Below, in pieces: positions 23,910-32,978 of a stretch of 64,000 nucleotides of DNA (position 1 is the first letter of the stretch; each line of letters begins with the position of its first letter). The stretch is taken from positions 123,949-187,948 of the forward strand of contig JAETQY010000002.1 of assembly GCA_021770445.1 (NCBI GenBank), given 5' to 3'. Under the pieces are notes generated by a model. The model saw only the letters and a program-made list of their open reading frames with translations. It did no database searches and was not told the origin of the DNA. Source of the stretch: Bacillota bacterium. Its GTDB lineage: Bacteria; Bacillota; Clostridia; Oscillospirales; Oscillospiraceae. The position numbers were made by a program, and so were the translations under genes.

Positions 23910-25259
23910 ATGAAGGTCACCAGTGTTGAGAAGAAAGAGAAAAGTACCGTAGAGCTCACCATCCAGGTGGAGGCCGAGGCCTTTGAGGCGGCCATCCAGA
24001 AGGTCTATCTGAAAACTCGCGGACGCATCAACGTCCCCGGTTTCCGGAAGGGCAAGGCCCCCCGGAAGATCATCGAGGGCATGTACGGCTCCGGCGTGTT
24101 CTACGAGGACGCCATCAATGAGGTCTATCCCGCCGCCTATGAGGAGGCCGTGAAGGAGCAGGGCCTGGACGACGTGGGCTACCCCAAGATGGAGATCGTG
24201 GAGGCGGGCAAGGAGGGCTTCACCTTTAAGGCGCTGGTCTCCGTCCGCCCCGAGGCCAAGCTGGGTGAGTACAAGGGTCTGACTGCCCCCAAGGAGGCGG
24301 TTGAGGTCACCGAGGAGGACATCGACGGGGAGCTCAAGCCCTACATCGACCGGGCCACCCGTCTGGTCAGCGTGAAGCGCAAGGCCAAGAAGGGCGACAC
24401 CGCCGTCATCGACTTCGAGGGCTTCGACAACGGTACCCCCTTCGAGGGCGGTAAGGGCGAGAACTACGATTTGAAGCTGGGCGCGGGCATGTTCGTCCCC
24501 GGTTTTGAGGAGCAGGTCGTGGGCATGAAGGCCGGCGAGGAGAAGGACATCGACATCACCTTCCCCGAGGACTACCACGCCGACCTGGCCGGCAAGGCCG
24601 TGGTCTTCCACGTGAAGTGCAACGAGGTGAAGGAGTCCCAGGCCCCCGAGGTGGACGACGAGTTCGCCAAGGATGTGTCTGAGTTCGAGACCCTGGCCGA
24701 CTTCCGCAAGGACCTGGGGGAGAAGCTCAAGGAGCGCAAGGAGGCCCAGGCCAAGAGCGACTTTGAGAACGCCGTTCTGGAGCAGCTGGTGGAGAATATG
24801 GAGTGCGAGATCCCCGACGGCATGGTGGAAGCCCAGACCGACCGGCTGATGGACGACTACGCCATGCGCCTCCAGAGCCAGGGCATCCCCATGGACCAGT
24901 ACATGTCCATGATGGGCATGACCCCCGAGATGATGCGCGCCTCCGCCAAGCCCGCCGCCCTGAAGCAGGTGCAGGTGGAGCTGGCCCTCACCGCCGTGGC
25001 CAAGGCGGAGGGGATCGAGGTCTCCGACGAGGAGTGCGAGGAAGAGGCGGCCAAGCTGGCCGAGCAGTATAAGATGGAGCTGGACCAGGTGAAGGCTATC
25101 GTTGCCACAGACAGCCTGAGGAAGGACCTGACCCTGCGCAAGGCCAACGATCTGGTCATCTCCAGCGCCAAGGAGGGCGAGAAGCCCAAGAAGGAAGAGA
25201 AGCCCAAGCGCAGCCGGGCCAAGAAGACCGAGGAGCCCAAAGAGGAAGCGGCTGAGTAA
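23910..25259 (+). CDS. tig: Trigger factor (ribosome-bound chaperone)
   Basis: 449 residues. The N-terminal ribosome-binding signature GFRKGKAPRKII (about 45-56) is followed by an FKBP-type prolyl isomerase domain (GDTAVIDFEGFDNGTPFEGG, then LGAGMFVPGFEEQVVGMKAG, about 165-215), and a long helical C-terminal chaperone domain ending in a Lys/Glu-rich tail (EGEKPKKEEKPKRSRAKK). It binds nascent chains at the ribosome exit. tig-clpP-clpX-lon is the classical proteostasis order. A possible -10 TAGAAT at 23833-23838 lies upstream with a poor -35. Confidence 0.95.
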   Translation: MKVTSVEKKEKSTVELTIQVEAEAFEAAIQKVYLKTRGRINVPGFRKGKAPRKIIEGMYGSGVFYEDAINEVYPAAYEEAVKEQGLDDVGYPKMEIVEAGKEGFTFKALVSVRPEAKLGEYKGLTAPKEAVEVTEEDIDGELKPYIDRATRLVSVKRKAKKGDTAVIDFEGFDNGTPFEGGKGENYDLKLGAGMFVPGFEEQVVGMKAGEEKDIDITFPEDYHADLAGKAVVFHVKCNEVKESQAPEVDDEFAKDVSEFETLADFRKDLGEKLKERKEAQAKSDFENAVLEQLVENMECEIPDGMVEAQTDRLMDDYAMRLQSQGIPMDQYMSMMGMTPEMMRASAKPAALKQVQVELALTAVAKAEGIEVSDEECEEEAAKLAEQYKMELDQVKAIVATDSLRKDLTLRKANDLVISSAKEGEKPKKEEKPKRSRAKKTEEPKEEAAE

Positions 25260-25272
25260 CACAGACACACGT

Positions 25273-25298
25273 CCCGGGGCGGCCCGTGCCGCCCCGGG
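25273..25298 (+). terminator. Strong GC hairpin after tig
   Basis: CCCGGGGCGGC and GCCGCCCCGGG form a perfect 11-base stem with a CCGT loop. No T-run follows, so it may slow RNA polymerase or protect the tig mRNA 3' end more than terminate. Confidence 0.5.
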
Positions 25299-25375
25299 CG
25301 TAAGAATATCACAAGGAATGAATTTCCGGCGGTGTGGGTATACTCTGGTATCCCACTGAAAAAAGGAGTATTTTT

Positions 25376-25957
25376 ATGAGTTTAGTTCCCTATGTAGTAG
25401 AGCAGACCAACCGGGGCGAGCGGTCCTACGACATCTTCTCCCGGCTGCTCAACGACCGTATTGTCATGCTGTCCGAGGAGGTCAACGCCACCACCGCCTC
25501 CCTGGTGGTGGCCCAGCTGCTGTACCTGGAGGCCCAGGACCCGGACAAGGATATTCAATTCTATATCAACAGCCCCGGCGGCTCCGTTACCGACGGCATG
25601 GCCATCTATGACACCATGCAGTATATCAAATGCGACGTGTCCACCATCTGCATCGGCATGGCGGCCTCCATGGGGGCTTTCCTGCTGTCCTCCGGGACTA
25701 AGGGCAAGCGTCTGGCCCTGCCCAACGCCGAAATTATGATCCATCAGCCCTCCGCCGGCACCCAGGGCCAGATCACCGATATGGCCATCCACCTGCGCCG
25801 GCTGGAGATCGTCAAGTCCCGGATGAACCGCATCCTGTCCGAGAACACCGGCAAGCCCATCGAGGTGGTCACCGCCGACTGCGAGCGGGACAACTTTATG
25901 ACCGCCCAGGAGGCTATGGAGTACGGCCTGGTGGATAAGGTGCTGGATAAGCGATAA
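25376..25957 (+). CDS. clpP: ATP-dependent Clp protease proteolytic subunit ClpP
   Basis: 193 residues from the ATG at 25376 (AAGGAGTATTTTT upstream). The catalytic triad is visible: Ser98 in [11 protein letters not shown], His123 in MIHQPSAG and Asp172 in [28 protein letters not shown] is the substrate-binding strand. ClpP forms the two-ring proteolytic chamber served by ClpX encoded 23 bases downstream. A TATACT at 25339-25344 could be the -10 of a promoter separate from tig. Confidence 0.97.
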   Translation: MSLVPYVVEQTNRGERSYDIFSRLLNDRIVMLSEEVNATTASLVVAQLLYLEAQDPDKDIQFYINSPGGSVTDGMAIYDTMQYIKCDVSTICIGMAASMGAFLLSSGTKGKRLALPNAEIMIHQPSAGTQGQITDMAIHLRRLEIVKSRMNRILSENTGKPIEVVTADCERDNFMTAQEAMEYGLVDKVLDKR

Positions 25958-25980
25958 GTGATTGAAATTGAGGTACTGCC

Positions 25981-27309
25981 ATGGCAAGAAATGACGACAA
26001 GAGAATACGCTGTTCCTTCTGCGGCAAGCACCAGGACCAGGTGAAGCGGATTATCGCCGGCCCCGGCGTGTATATCTGCGACGAGTGCGTGGGCCTGTGT
26101 ATGGCAGCCATGGGGGAGGACGCCCTCTTCCTGGAGGGTGACAGCGCCCAGTTCCCCGGGGAGATCCCCGATGTCATCCCCACCCCCAAGGAGATTCACG
26201 CCGTTCTGGACCAGTATATCATTGGCCAGGAGAAGGCCAAGGTGGCCCTATCGGTGGCGGTGTACAACCACTACAAGCGCATCTACTTCGGTGGGGCGGA
26301 GGATGTGGAGCTGCAAAAGAGCAACATCCTGCTCATAGGTCCCACCGGCTGCGGCAAGACCCTCTTTGCCCAGACCCTGGCCCGGGTGCTGAAGGTGCCC
26401 TTTGCCATCGCTGACGCCACCACCCTCACCGAGGCGGGCTATGTGGGCGACGACGTGGAGAATATCCTGCTGCGCCTGGTCCAGGCCGCCGACTACGACA
26501 TCGAGCTGGCCGAGCGGGGCATCATCTATATCGACGAGATGGATAAGATCGCCCGGAAGAGCGAAAATACCTCCATCACCCGAGACGTGTCCGGCGAGGG
26601 CGTGCAGCAGGCGCTGCTGAAAATTCTGGAGGGCACCGTGGCTAACGTCCCCCCACAGGGTGGGCGGAAGCACCCCCACCAGGAGTTCATCCAGATCGAC
26701 ACCCACAACATCCTCTTTATCTGCGGCGGGGCCTTCGACGGCATCGACAAGATCATTGAGAACCGCCTGGACAGACGCTCTCTGGGCTTTGGCGCAGAGA
26801 TCCAGAGCCGCAAGGAGCGCAATGTGGGCGAGCTAATGAAGGAGATCCAGCCCCAGGACCTGCTCAAGTACGGCATCATCCCCGAGCTGGTGGGCCGTAT
26901 GCCGGTGGTGACCACCCTGGAGTCCCTGGACAAGAGCCAGATGGTCCGTATCCTGACCGAGCCCAAGAACGCCCTGGTCAAGCAGTACAAGGTACTGCTG
27001 GACTACGACCAGGTGGAGCTGGAGTTCGCCCCCGAGGCGCTGGAGGCGGTGGCCCAGCGGGCGGTGGAGCGGGAGATCGGGGCCCGGGGCCTGCGGGCCA
27101 TCCTGGAGGAGGTCATGAATCAGATCATGTACGATATCCCCTCCGACCCCACCATCGTCAAGGTGATCATCACCGAGAGCTGCGTCCGGGACGGGACGGG
27201 TCCGGAGCTGGTCCGGGACCCGGAGCGCACCCAGCGTCCCAAGCTGGGCAAGGCCTCCCTCCAGGTGGAGCAGTCCGGTTCCGCCGGACGCTACGGCCAC
27301 GCAGGTTGA
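25981..27309 (+). CDS. clpX: ATP-dependent Clp protease ATP-binding subunit ClpX
   Basis: 442 residues. A C4 zinc finger (C11, C14, C33, C36), Walker A GPTGCGKT (120-127), Walker B DEMDKI (about 185-190), the pore loop region GYVGDDVE and the ClpP-docking loop (here LGF in [11 protein letters not shown]) are present. ClpX unfolds tagged proteins and feeds ClpP. The C-terminus (after about 410) is longer and Arg/Gly-rich compared with Bacillus. It follows clpP in the same operon. Confidence 0.97.
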   Translation: MARNDDKRIRCSFCGKHQDQVKRIIAGPGVYICDECVGLCMAAMGEDALFLEGDSAQFPGEIPDVIPTPKEIHAVLDQYIIGQEKAKVALSVAVYNHYKRIYFGGAEDVELQKSNILLIGPTGCGKTLFAQTLARVLKVPFAIADATTLTEAGYVGDDVENILLRLVQAADYDIELAERGIIYIDEMDKIARKSENTSITRDVSGEGVQQALLKILEGTVANVPPQGGRKHPHQEFIQIDTHNILFICGGAFDGIDKIIENRLDRRSLGFGAEIQSRKERNVGELMKEIQPQDLLKYGIIPELVGRMPVVTTLESLDKSQMVRILTEPKNALVKQYKVLLDYDQVELEFAPEALEAVAQRAVEREIGARGLRAILEEVMNQIMYDIPSDPTIVKVIITESCVRDGTGPELVRDPERTQRPKLGKASLQVEQSGSAGRYGHAG

Positions 27310-27321
27310 CATAACAAAAAT

Positions 27322-27355
27322 CAGACGCCCCGCCCCCATCAGAGCGGGGCGTCTG
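27322..27355. terminator. Hairpin between clpX and lon with T-run on the minus side
   Basis: CAGACGCCCCGC (27322-27333) and GCGGGGCGTCTG (27344-27355) form a perfect 12-base stem. The only T-run (TTTTTG) is on the minus strand, so as an intrinsic terminator it points against the genes. On the plus strand it may act as a transcript-end stabiliser. Confidence 0.55.
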
Positions 27356-27385
27356 TCCTATCCCTTGAGAAGGAAGTGAAGCATC

Positions 27386-29827
27386 GTGAGCAAAGAATAC
27401 GACATTCTCCACACCAGCACCATGCCTGTTATCGCCCTGCGTGGGCTGACGGTTTTTCCCAATGTGCTGATCCACTTTGAGGTGGCCCGCACGGCCTCCG
27501 TCCGGGCTCTGGAGGCGGCTATGACCGCCGGCAGTCCGGTATTTCTGGTGGGCCAGAAGGACATCGGGGTGGAAGAGCCCGGGGCGGACGACCTGTACCA
27601 GGTGGGCACTATCTCCAACATCCGGCAGATCCTCCGGATGCCCGGGGACAACGTGCGGGTGATGGTGGAGGGGGCGGGCCGGGGCGGCCTGCTCCAGCTG
27701 CTGCGCACCGAGCCCCACCTGGAGGCGGAGGTGCGGGAAATTCAGGAGGTCCCCGCCCGGGAGAGCGCCCGGACCGAGGCCCTGATGCGCTCCACCTATG
27801 AGCTGTTCCAGGACTACGCCGAGCTGTCCACCAAGCTGTCCCCCGACCTGATGGTCCATGTGCTGGCCAGCCGGGACCCGGGCCACATCGCCGACTATAT
27901 CGCCCAGAACATCCCCATGCGCAACAGCGACAAGCAGTCCATCCTGGAGGAGCTGCGTCCCGTCAGGCGGCTGGAGAAGCTCTACCGCCTGTTGGAGCGG
28001 GAGGTGGAGATTCTCACCCTGGACCAGGAGATTCAGGAGCGGGCCCGGGAGCAGATGAACGAGAACCAGCGGGACTACTACCTGCGGGAGCAGCTGAAGG
28101 CCATCCAGACCGAGCTGGGGGAGGAGGCCGACGAGATCGAGGAGTACCGGGAGAGGATCGCCCAGACGAAACTCCCCGACCAGGTGCGGGAGAAGCTGAA
28201 CAAGGAGCTGAGCCGGCTGGCCAAGCAGTCCTACAGCTCCTCGGAGAGCACCGTCCTGCGCAACTACCTGGATATCTGTCTGGAGCTGCCCTGGGGCAAG
28301 ACTACGAAGGAAAAAATCAACGTGGCCGCCGTGAAAAAGGCGCTGGACCAGGACCACTTCGGTCTGGACAAGGTGAAGCGGCGGGTGCTGGAGTTTGTGG
28401 CCGTCCGCCAGCTGGCCCCGGACTTGAAGGGGCAGATTATCTGCCTGGTGGGCCCGCCGGGGGTGGGCAAGACCTCCATTGCCATGTCTATGGCCCGGGC
28501 TATGAACCGGAAGCTGGCCCGTATCTCCCTGGGCGGCGTCAGCGACGAGGCGGAAATCCGCGGCCACCGCAAGACCTATGTGGGAGCCATGCCCGGCCGG
28601 ATCATCAACGCCATCAACCAGGCCCAGAGCTGCAACCCCCTCATCCTCCTGGACGAGATCGACAAGCTGGGCTATGACCACCGGGGGGACCCGTCCTCCG
28701 CACTGCTGGAGGTGTTGGACGGGGAGCAGAACTCCACCTTCCGGGACAACTTTTTGGAGATCCCCTTCGACCTGTCCCAGGTCATGTTCATCACCACCGC
28801 CAACACCACCGACACCATCCCCCGGCCCCTGCTGGACCGGATGGAGGTGATCGAGCTGTCCAGCTACACCGACGAGGAGAAGGTGCAGATTGCCAAAAAG
28901 CACCTGCTGCCCAAGGAGCTGAAGCGCCACGGGCTGACAAAGGCCCAATTGAAGGTGTCCGACGGCGCCCTGCGGGAGATCATCGCTGCCTACACCCGGG
29001 AGTCGGGGGTCCGTGTGCTGGAGCGCCGGCTGGCCGCCATCTGCCGCAAGGCGGCTATGAAGGTGGTGTCCGACGGGGAGAAGGCCGTCAAGGTGACAGA
29101 AAAGGACCTGGAGGAGTACCTGGGCGTGCCCCGCTACCACCCGGAGCGTCAGGCCCTGGAGGAGCGGGTAGGCGTGGTCAACGGCCTGGCCTGGACCTCC
29201 GTGGGCGGCGAGCTGCTGGAGGTGGAGGTCAACGTGGTCCCCGGCTCCGGCAAGGTGGAGCTCACCGGCAACCTGGGGGACGTGATGAAGGAGTCGGCCC
29301 ACGCCGCTTTGAGCTTTATCCGCAGCCGGGCCGATCAGCTGAACGTCCCTGCCGACTTCTACAAGGAGCAGGACATCCACGTCCACTTCCCCGAGGGGGC
29401 CGTGCCCAAGGACGGACCCTCCGCCGGCATCGCCATCACCACCGCTATGGTGTCCGCCCTCACCGGAGTGTCCGTGCGCCGGGGAATCGCCATGACCGGG
29501 GAGGTCACTCTCCGAGGCCGCGTGCTGCCTATCGGCGGGCTCAAGGAAAAGACCATGGCCGCCTTCCGCAACGGAATCAAAACCGTTATTATCCCCGCCG
29601 ACAATGCCAAGGACCTGGAGGAGATCGACCAGACGGTGCGCAAGGCCCTCCAGTTCATCCTGGTGGAGCGGGCGGACCAGGTGCTGTCCCACGCCCTGAA
29701 CCGCCCGGTGGAGGCTGTCCCCGCTCCCCGCCGGCGGGGCCGCCCCAGAAAGAGCGAGGCCCTGCCCGACCTGCCCCCTGCGCCCAAGGGGGAGGGCAGC
29801 TCCCGCCTGAGCGATACTTTTTCTTGA
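27386..29827 (+). CDS. lon: ATP-dependent protease Lon (LonA type)
   Basis: 813 residues with a GTG start (GAAGGAAGTG upstream). An N-terminal LAN domain ([20 protein letters not shown]), a helical middle, AAA+ Walker [10 protein letters not shown] (about 356-364), and a C-terminal serine-lysine protease domain with [10 protein letters not shown] (Ser about 679) and GGLKEK (Lys about 722) are in place. It degrades misfolded and regulatory proteins. The last five residues (SDTFS) and the stop are encoded by a family 2 repeat (29813-29853), so the native C-terminus was altered by that element. Confidence 0.97.
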   Translation: MSKEYDILHTSTMPVIALRGLTVFPNVLIHFEVARTASVRALEAAMTAGSPVFLVGQKDIGVEEPGADDLYQVGTISNIRQILRMPGDNVRVMVEGAGRGGLLQLLRTEPHLEAEVREIQEVPARESARTEALMRSTYELFQDYAELSTKLSPDLMVHVLASRDPGHIADYIAQNIPMRNSDKQSILEELRPVRRLEKLYRLLEREVEILTLDQEIQERAREQMNENQRDYYLREQLKAIQTELGEEADEIEEYRERIAQTKLPDQVREKLNKELSRLAKQSYSSSESTVLRNYLDICLELPWGKTTKEKINVAAVKKALDQDHFGLDKVKRRVLEFVAVRQLAPDLKGQIICLVGPPGVGKTSIAMSMARAMNRKLARISLGGVSDEAEIRGHRKTYVGAMPGRIINAINQAQSCNPLILLDEIDKLGYDHRGDPSSALLEVLDGEQNSTFRDNFLEIPFDLSQVMFITTANTTDTIPRPLLDRMEVIELSSYTDEEKVQIAKKHLLPKELKRHGLTKAQLKVSDGALREIIAAYTRESGVRVLERRLAAICRKAAMKVVSDGEKAVKVTEKDLEEYLGVPRYHPERQALEERVGVVNGLAWTSVGGELLEVEVNVVPGSGKVELTGNLGDVMKESAHAALSFIRSRADQLNVPADFYKEQDIHVHFPEGAVPKDGPSAGIAITTAMVSALTGVSVRRGIAMTGEVTLRGRVLPIGGLKEKTMAAFRNGIKTVIIPADNAKDLEEIDQTVRKALQFILVERADQVLSHALNRPVEAVPAPRRRGRPRKSEALPDLPPAPKGEGSSRLSDTFS

Positions 29828-29853
29828 AAGAAAAAGTATCCAAAAAGAACTTT
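29813..29853 (+). repeat. Dispersed hairpin repeat, family 2, copy A
   Basis: A perfect 13-base stem beginning GATACTTTTTCTT (29813-29825) with AAGAAAAAGTATC (29828-29840), then CAAAAAGAACTTT. Copies at 36266-36307 and 46057-46096 share loop and tail but differ at the stem base with matching changes on both sides. Confidence 0.8.
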
Positions 29854-29931
29854 AATGCCGCTACGGACTCTTCTGATTATTTTAGAATATCGCCCGGTAT
29901 CGCAACATTTTCCCTGATTGGAGGTTTAGAA

Positions 29932-30525
29932 ATGGCTGTCAATTTACAGAAGGCGGAGTTCGTGCTGTCTGCCGTCTCCCCGAAGAACTTCATCCAGGAC
30001 GGCCGGCCTCAGGTGGCCTTCGCCGGGCGGTCCAACGTGGGCAAGTCCTCGGTTATCAACCGGCTGCTGGGCCGGAAGAACTTCGCCCGGGTGGGGGCGG
30101 CCCCGGGCAAGACCGTCCATGTGAACTACTTCGACATCGACGGGGCCTTCTACCTGGTGGACCTGCCCGGCTACGGCTATGCCAAGGTGTCCAAGGCGGA
30201 GCGGGACCGGTGGGGCCGTCTGATGGAGGACTACTTCGCCCGGCCCGACCTGCTCACCCTGGGGGTGATGATCGTGGATTCCCGCCACAAGCCTACCGCC
30301 GACGACTGTACCATGTTCCGGTGGTTCAAGGACACGGGCTGCCCCCTGATTATCGTGGCCAACAAGCTGGATAAGCTGAAAAAGAGCGAGATTGAGCCAA
30401 ACCTCCAGCTTATCCGGGATACCCTGGGGCTGGGGGAGGAGGACGTCCTGATCCCCTTCTCCGCCGAGAAGGGCACCGGCCGGGAGGAGCTGCTGTCGGC
30501 CATCCTCGCCGGGATAGAAAAATGA
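29932..30525 (+). CDS. engB: Ribosome biogenesis GTPase EngB (YsxC)
   Basis: 197 residues from the ATG at 29932 (TTGGAGG upstream); an upstream in-frame extension has no homology and lies in repeat sequence. G1 AGRSNVGKSSVINRL (31-45), G3 DLPGYGYAKVSK, G4 IVANKLDKLKK and G5 FSAEKGTG are canonical. The protein functions in 50S assembly. lon-engB order is conserved in Firmicutes. The 5' region (29854-29931) is AT-rich without a clear promoter. Confidence 0.95.
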   Translation: MAVNLQKAEFVLSAVSPKNFIQDGRPQVAFAGRSNVGKSSVINRLLGRKNFARVGAAPGKTVHVNYFDIDGAFYLVDLPGYGYAKVSKAERDRWGRLMEDYFARPDLLTLGVMIVDSRHKPTADDCTMFRWFKDTGCPLIIVANKLDKLKKSEIEPNLQLIRDTLGLGEEDVLIPFSAEKGTGREELLSAILAGIEK

Positions 30526-30536
30526 CCGTCTCGCCC

Positions 30537-30565
30537 TTGACAGGGAGGCGGCCGGGTGGTACAAT
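30537..30565 (+). promoter_or_regulatory. Strong SigA promoter for a small RNA
   Basis: TTGACA (30537-30542), 17 bases, TACAAT (30560-30565). No open reading frame with a ribosome-binding site begins before the terminator at 30629-30666. Confidence 0.8.
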
Positions 30566-30571
30566 ATGAGC

Positions 30572-30667
30572 ATAAAAGGGTGCCGCAGTAAAGCGGTCAG
30601 CCCTTTAAGCGAAGGATTGTTTTAAGTAACAACCGTCACCGGCCAGGGTGGCGGTTGTCCCTTTTTA
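30572..30667 (+). ncRNA. Candidate stand-alone small RNA of about 95 nt
   Basis: Starts 6-7 bases after a consensus -10 and ends at an intrinsic terminator. The 5' half folds as a hairpin: AAAAGGG (30574-30580) pairs with CCCTTT (30601-30606), and inside it CCGC (30583-30586) pairs with GCGG (30593-30596) around an AGTAAA loop. A single-stranded A/U/G stretch (AAGCGAAGGATTGTTTTAAG) follows and then the terminator stem. I do not recognise it as 6S, SRP or a known riboswitch. scpA has its own promoter 20 bases after the end, so this is not a simple leader. Confidence 0.6.
30629..30666 (+). terminator. Intrinsic terminator of the small RNA
   Basis: ACAACCGTCACC, GGCCAG loop, GGTGGCGGTTGT (12 pairs, one G-U), then CCCTTTTT. 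Confidence 0.85.
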
Positions 30668-30689
30668 CCTTTGTTCTTTTGAATTTCCC

Positions 30690-30718
30690 TTGTCATTCTC
30701 CGGACAAACTGTTATAAT
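30690..30718 (+). promoter_or_regulatory. SigA promoter for the scpA operon
   Basis: TTGTCA (30690-30695), 17 bases, TATAAT (30713-30718). Confidence 0.8.
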
Positions 30719-30755
30719 AACAGGAAAGATAAACCTAAAATGGGGAGGTGGGCCC

Positions 30756-31550
30756 TTGGAGGCACCCATTTACCACCTGGAAGGGGTGGTGAAGGCAAAA
30801 GAGGAGAACATGGAGGACTTCGTGGGCCCTCTGGACCTGATCCTCCACCTGCTGAGCAAAAACAAGCTGGAAATTAAGGATATCCAGATTGCCCTCATCC
30901 TGGACCAGTACATGGAGTGGATGAATCAGCGCCGTGAGCTGGACCTGGAGGTTGCCAGCGAGTTTGTGACCATGGCCTCCCATCTGGTGTATATCAAGAC
31001 CCGGATGCTGCTGTCCATCAACGACGAGGAGGCCATGAGCGAGATGGAACAGCTCATCGCCACCCTGGAGGCCCACCAGCGCAACGAGAATTATCTGAAA
31101 ATCAAAGCGGTGGTCCCCGCCCTGGACAGCCGCTATCAGATCGGCCGGGACTATCTGACCAAGACGCCCGAGGCGGTCCAGCCCGACAAGATATACCGCT
31201 ATGTCCACGACAAGACCGACCTGCTCAGGGCTATGACCGACGTACTGGGCCGGCTGGACAACAAGCTGCCCCCGCCGGTGTCCGCCTTCCAGGGCATCGT
31301 GGGCCGGGAGCCCTACCCGGTGGCCGACAAGGCGGGGGAGATTATCAAGCGGCTGATTACCTTCGGCGTCACCCGGTTCCGGGCTCTGTTCAAGGGCAGC
31401 CGCAGCCGCTCAGAGATTGTAGCCACCTTCCTGGCGGTGCTGGAGCTGTGCAAGGCCCGCCGCCTGCACCTGGCAGGTACCGAGTCCGACTGCACCGTCA
31501 CCTGTACCCGGGAGGAGGGCGCGGTGGAGTTTACGTCGGAGAATTATTAG
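30756..31550 (+). CDS. scpA: Segregation and condensation protein ScpA (kleisin)
   Basis: 264 residues from the TTG at 30756, which follows GGGGAGGTG by a normal gap. The N-terminal kleisin helices (ENMEDFVGPLDLILHLLSKN, about 17-36, then IKDIQIALILDQYMEWMNQ) bind the SMC head-neck, and the C-terminal winged helix (ITFGVTRFRALFKGSRSRSE...TFLAVLELCKARRL) binds the other head. It works with ScpB and SMC in chromosome compaction. A repeat element (31555-31672) separates it from scpB, but the two are probably on one transcript. Confidence 0.95.
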   Translation: MEAPIYHLEGVVKAKEENMEDFVGPLDLILHLLSKNKLEIKDIQIALILDQYMEWMNQRRELDLEVASEFVTMASHLVYIKTRMLLSINDEEAMSEMEQLIATLEAHQRNENYLKIKAVVPALDSRYQIGRDYLTKTPEAVQPDKIYRYVHDKTDLLRAMTDVLGRLDNKLPPPVSAFQGIVGREPYPVADKAGEIIKRLITFGVTRFRALFKGSRSRSEIVATFLAVLELCKARRLHLAGTESDCTVTCTREEGAVEFTSENY

Positions 31551-31554
31551 ACGG

Positions 31555-31672
31555 CCTCATCAGTCAGCCTTCGGCTGACAGCTTCCCCTAAAGGGGAAGC
31601 CAAAGGTGGTATGCCCCAAAGCCTTCCCCTTTAGGGGAAGGTGGCATTCGCGAAGCGAATGACGGATGAGGT
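31555..31672. repeat. Paired inverted hairpin element, family 3, copy 1
   Basis: Terminal inverted repeats CCTCATC...GATGAGG enclose two inverted units. Unit 1 is a GTCAGC-CTTCG-GCTGAC hairpin plus CTTCCCC-TAAA-GGGGAAG; unit 2 is CTTCCCC-TTTA-GGGGAAG plus CATTCGC-GAA-GCGAATG. It has no coding capacity and lies between scpA and scpB. It looks like a MITE-like or RUP-like element. Confidence 0.75.
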
Positions 31673-31701
31673 AAGCGGCGAGGAAAGGAGGCGCCTTCAA
31701 C

Positions 31702-32331
31702 ATGGAAGTCAAAGAGCTGGAATCCGCCCTGGAGGGGGTGCTGTTCGCCGCCGGGGAGCCCATCCCTGTGGAGCGGCTGTGCCTGGGTCTGGAGGTGGAC
31801 CGGCCCACCCTGGACGCAGTGGCCCAGCGGCTGATGGACCGCTACAGCTACGACCGTCGGGGCATCCGGCTGGTCAAGCTGGATACCAGCTACCAGCTGT
31901 GCTCCGCGCCGGAGTTTGCTGGCTACATTCGCAAGACCCTGGAGAGCCGCAAGCCGGCCCGGCTGTCCCAGCCGGCGCTGGAGGTGCTGGCCATTATCGC
32001 CTACTACCAGCCGGTCACCCGGGCCTATGTGGACCAGGTGCGGGGAGTGGACAGCTCCTACACCATGGGCCTGCTGCTGGAGCGGGAGCTCATTGAGGAG
32101 GCGGGCCGGCTGGCCGTCCCCGGCCGACCGGTGCAGTTCCGAACCACCAAAAACTTCCTGCGCTCCTTTGGCCTGTCCAGCCTGGAGGAACTGCCCGAGC
32201 TACCGGGACCGTCCCAGGAGGGTAGCCAGATGACCCTGGAGCTGGAGGCCAGCCTCCAGCGTCTCCGGGAGGCGGAGGTGCTGGAGGAGAGCGAACCTGA
32301 GCCGCCGGAGCCCCCGGCGGAGGAGCCGTGA
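31702..32331 (+). CDS. scpB: Segregation and condensation protein ScpB
   Basis: 209 residues. Two winged-helix domains: the first holds ALEGVLFAAGEPIPVERLCL and YDRRGIRLVKLDTSYQLCS, the second LEVLAIIAYYQPVTRAYVDQ, then TTKNFLRSFGLSSLEELPEL, the family hallmark. The C-terminal 30 residues are acidic and disordered. ScpB dimers bind ScpA. AAAGGAGG precedes the ATG. The stop overlaps the next GTG start by 4 bases. Confidence 0.95.
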   Translation: MEVKELESALEGVLFAAGEPIPVERLCLGLEVDRPTLDAVAQRLMDRYSYDRRGIRLVKLDTSYQLCSAPEFAGYIRKTLESRKPARLSQPALEVLAIIAYYQPVTRAYVDQVRGVDSSYTMGLLLERELIEEAGRLAVPGRPVQFRTTKNFLRSFGLSSLEELPELPGPSQEGSQMTLELEASLQRLREAEVLEESEPEPPEPPAEEP

Positions 32332-32975
32332 GGGCCCTCTACATCCTGGCTGCCATCGTGCTGGTCCTGTTCCTTATCGGACAGGTCCGGGTGGGTGGCC
32401 GGGCGGAGTTCAACGTGAACGGCTTTTTCCTCTGGGCCCGTCTGGGGCGGTTTCACATCAAAATTCTCCCTATGGCCCCAAAAGAGGAGAAGTCCCCAAA
32501 ACAAAAAAAACCGAAGAACAAGAAGGAGCCCAAGAAGCCCCAAAAAGATAAGGAGCCCACCCCACTCCCGGAGAAGCTCGGCGGGGCTCTGGAGTATGCC
32601 CAGGCTCTGCTGCCCGTAGGGCTGGAAGCGGCCAAGGGGATGTGGCACGGCCTGCGGGTGGATAGGCTGGAGCTGGAGCTCACCGCCGGGGGGAGCGATC
32701 CGGCGGACGCGGCCATGCTCTACGGCCAGGCCAACGCCGCCCTGGGGGCACTGTGGCACCCCTTAACAAAGGCCTTCCATGTGAAGGACGGCACCGCCCG
32801 GGTACGCCTGGACTTCGACGCCCCGGGCACAACGGTGTACGGTCAGGCCGCCCTGTCCATCAAGATCGGGACGGTGACTTGGATTGGTCTGCGGGCGGGG
32901 GTGAAGGCCCTGATTGGAGCGCTTGCCGCGCGAAAGCGGCTGAAAATAAAACGACAGCAGAGAAAGGCGGCATGA
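32328..32975 (+). CDS. DUF2953 domain membrane-anchored protein
   Basis: 215 residues, GTG start overlapping scpB (GTGA). One N-terminal transmembrane segment (about 4-19, LYILAAIVLVLFLIGQ), then a strand-rich stretch, a long Lys/Pro-rich linker (about 46-80), and the DUF2953 core (YGQANAALGALWHPLTKAFH, then RVRLDFDAPGTTVYGQAALS). The family is commonly located just before gerW (ytfJ), as here, in sporulating Firmicutes, which suggests but does not prove a sporulation role. Confidence 0.75.
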   Translation: MRALYILAAIVLVLFLIGQVRVGGRAEFNVNGFFLWARLGRFHIKILPMAPKEEKSPKQKKPKNKKEPKKPQKDKEPTPLPEKLGGALEYAQALLPVGLEAAKGMWHGLRVDRLELELTAGGSDPADAAMLYGQANAALGALWHPLTKAFHVKDGTARVRLDFDAPGTTVYGQAALSIKIGTVTWIGLRAGVKALIGALAARKRLKIKRQQRKAA

Positions 32976-32978
32976 CCT

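Noticed and set aside
27170..29692. 840-codon minus-strand frame opposite lon
   Set aside because: It is antisense to a canonical lon gene; its product is His/Gly/Leu/Val-rich low-complexity sequence with no domain. Such frames are a by-product of high GC codon use.
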